NCBI GenBank assembly: GCA_963833195.1
Contig: CAWHXF010000027.1
Location: 2,728,001 to 2,792,000, forward strand
Reading direction: 5' to 3'
DNA from: Granulosicoccus sp963833195
GTDB lineage: Bacteria; Pseudomonadota; Gammaproteobacteria; Granulosicoccales; Granulosicoccaceae
Length of the DNA stretch: 64,000 bases
Shown: positions 63,542 through 64,000 of the stretch, piece by piece
How the letters are laid out: the number at the start of each line of letters is the position of its first letter
Numbering within the stretch: the stretch's first letter is position 1
The notes under the pieces: model-generated
Databases searched by the model: none
Told to the model about the DNA's origin: nothing
What the model saw: only the letters and a program-made list of their open reading frames with translations
Translations under genes and position numbers: made by a program

Positions 63542-64000
63542 TCAGGCCCGGAGCCCCGGAGGCACGAGCATGCTCAACCGCGCCCTCAGTCGCTGCACGT
63601 TGTTGTCCTCGAGGATGATGGTCGCGCCGCGGTAGGCGATCTCGGTGGAAACGAGCTCGCGAGCGTGCGCCGAGCGCAGGCGCCCGAGCAGGATGCCCAT
63701 CAGGATGGCAAGACTGACCCCGCACACGAAGGGCAGGATGGCGCCGCCGAGCGAGCCGCCTACCGCTGCGTCCATCGCGGCGACCGCGCCGGGCGCGGCG
63801 AAGTGGATCAGCGAGCCGAGCAGTCCGATGAGTATCGCGTAGACCGCCGTGAACAGGAAGACGTCGGCGGTCATGTGGCTGTAGAGCCGCTCGGCGGACT
63901 GACGCCGCTCGAGCCCGAAGCGGATGGCCTCGTCGTCGGCGGCGTCACCGATGAGGTGGCAGACCTGCTCCACCTCCCACGAGCTCGACCGGATCTCGGC
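63542..64000 (-). CDS. membrane protein, N-terminus beyond the window
   Basis: At least 152 residues, open to the window edge, with two membrane helices (FLFTAVYAILIGLLGSLIHFAA and GGAILPFVCGVSLAILMGILLG) between helical cytoplasmic segments. No family is recognised. It ends just before the PilZ-like gene and probably shares its transcript. Confidence 0.65.
   Translation of the reverse strand, partial: AEIRSSSWEVEQVCHLIGDAADDEAIRFGLERRQSAERLYSHMTADVFLFTAVYAILIGLLGSLIHFAAPGAVAAMDAAVGGSLGGAILPFVCGVSLAILMGILLGRLRSAHARELVSTEIAYRGATIILEDNNVQRLRARLSMLVPPGLRA

Overview
The window is GC-rich chromosomal DNA from a free-living proteobacterium, most likely a gammaproteobacterium. The pilU-pilT / yggS-(tal)-proC-yggT block, the type II secretion run gspC-D-E-F, ZapE, TypA, Slp-type lipoproteins and an HU-like protein with a lysine/alanine-rich tail all fit that class. 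TRAP transporters and a diverse acyl-CoA/purine toolkit suggest a heterotroph living on dilute organic compounds. Genus cannot be fixed from the sequence. I saw no rRNA, tRNA, CRISPR array or intact prophage.

Layout. 0.1-4.9 kb: a tight operon, sgaA-mtkA-mtkB-glyA, that looks like serine-cycle (C1/glyoxylate) chemistry, but both malate-thiokinase-like subunits lack catalytic residues. 4.9-8.1 kb (minus): Uma2-type protein, thymidine kinase, and a sugar-kinase/nucleotidyltransferase pair. 8.1-14.2 kb: pilU and pilT facing yggS-tal-proC-yggT. 14.5 kb: HU-like protein. 15.1-21.5 kb: gspC-D-E-F with no gspG-N behind it. 21.5-26.6 kb (minus): outer-membrane barrel, small unknown, PPK2, and a Fur-family regulator-katG unit. 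26.7-28.5 kb: a scrapyard holding the 3' part of an OLD/TOPRIM-type gene (minus) abutting a reverse-transcriptase remnant (plus) broken by several frameshifts, with a 19-bp palindromic sequence repeated exactly inside the first and at the end of the second. 28.6-39.8 kb: exported and accessory proteins (tandem-repeat secreted protein, trypsin-like protease, two Slp lipoproteins, EF-hand protein plus barrel, Pro/Glu-rich lipoprotein) mixed with serine deaminase, amidohydrolase and methylmalonyl-CoA mutase. 40-41.2 kb: the C-terminal end of a nitroreductase joined in frame to a short-chain dehydrogenase. 41.2-46.3 kb: EamA exporter, an orphan DctP-type TRAP receptor, and a TAXI-TRAP receptor/permease pair. 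46.4-48.0 kb: acyl-CoA synthetase. 48.0-56.3 kb (minus): a purine-catabolic operon ade-xdhA-xdhB-xdhC-MBL-fold protein. 56.4-60 kb: CIA30-like protein, two genes with internal deletions (PAS-GGDEF and TraB/GumN), GlcG-like and DsbA-like proteins. 60-64 kb: typA and zapE sharing a terminator, a PilZ protein and a truncated membrane protein.

The most unusual features are the catalytically altered MtkA/MtkB pair kept as an intact overlapping operon, the RT/OLD scrapyard with its 19-bp palindrome, the nitroreductase-SDR in-frame join, a probable CTG start coupled to an EF-hand gene, and an approximately 85-residue insert between the two iron-sulfur domains of XdhA.
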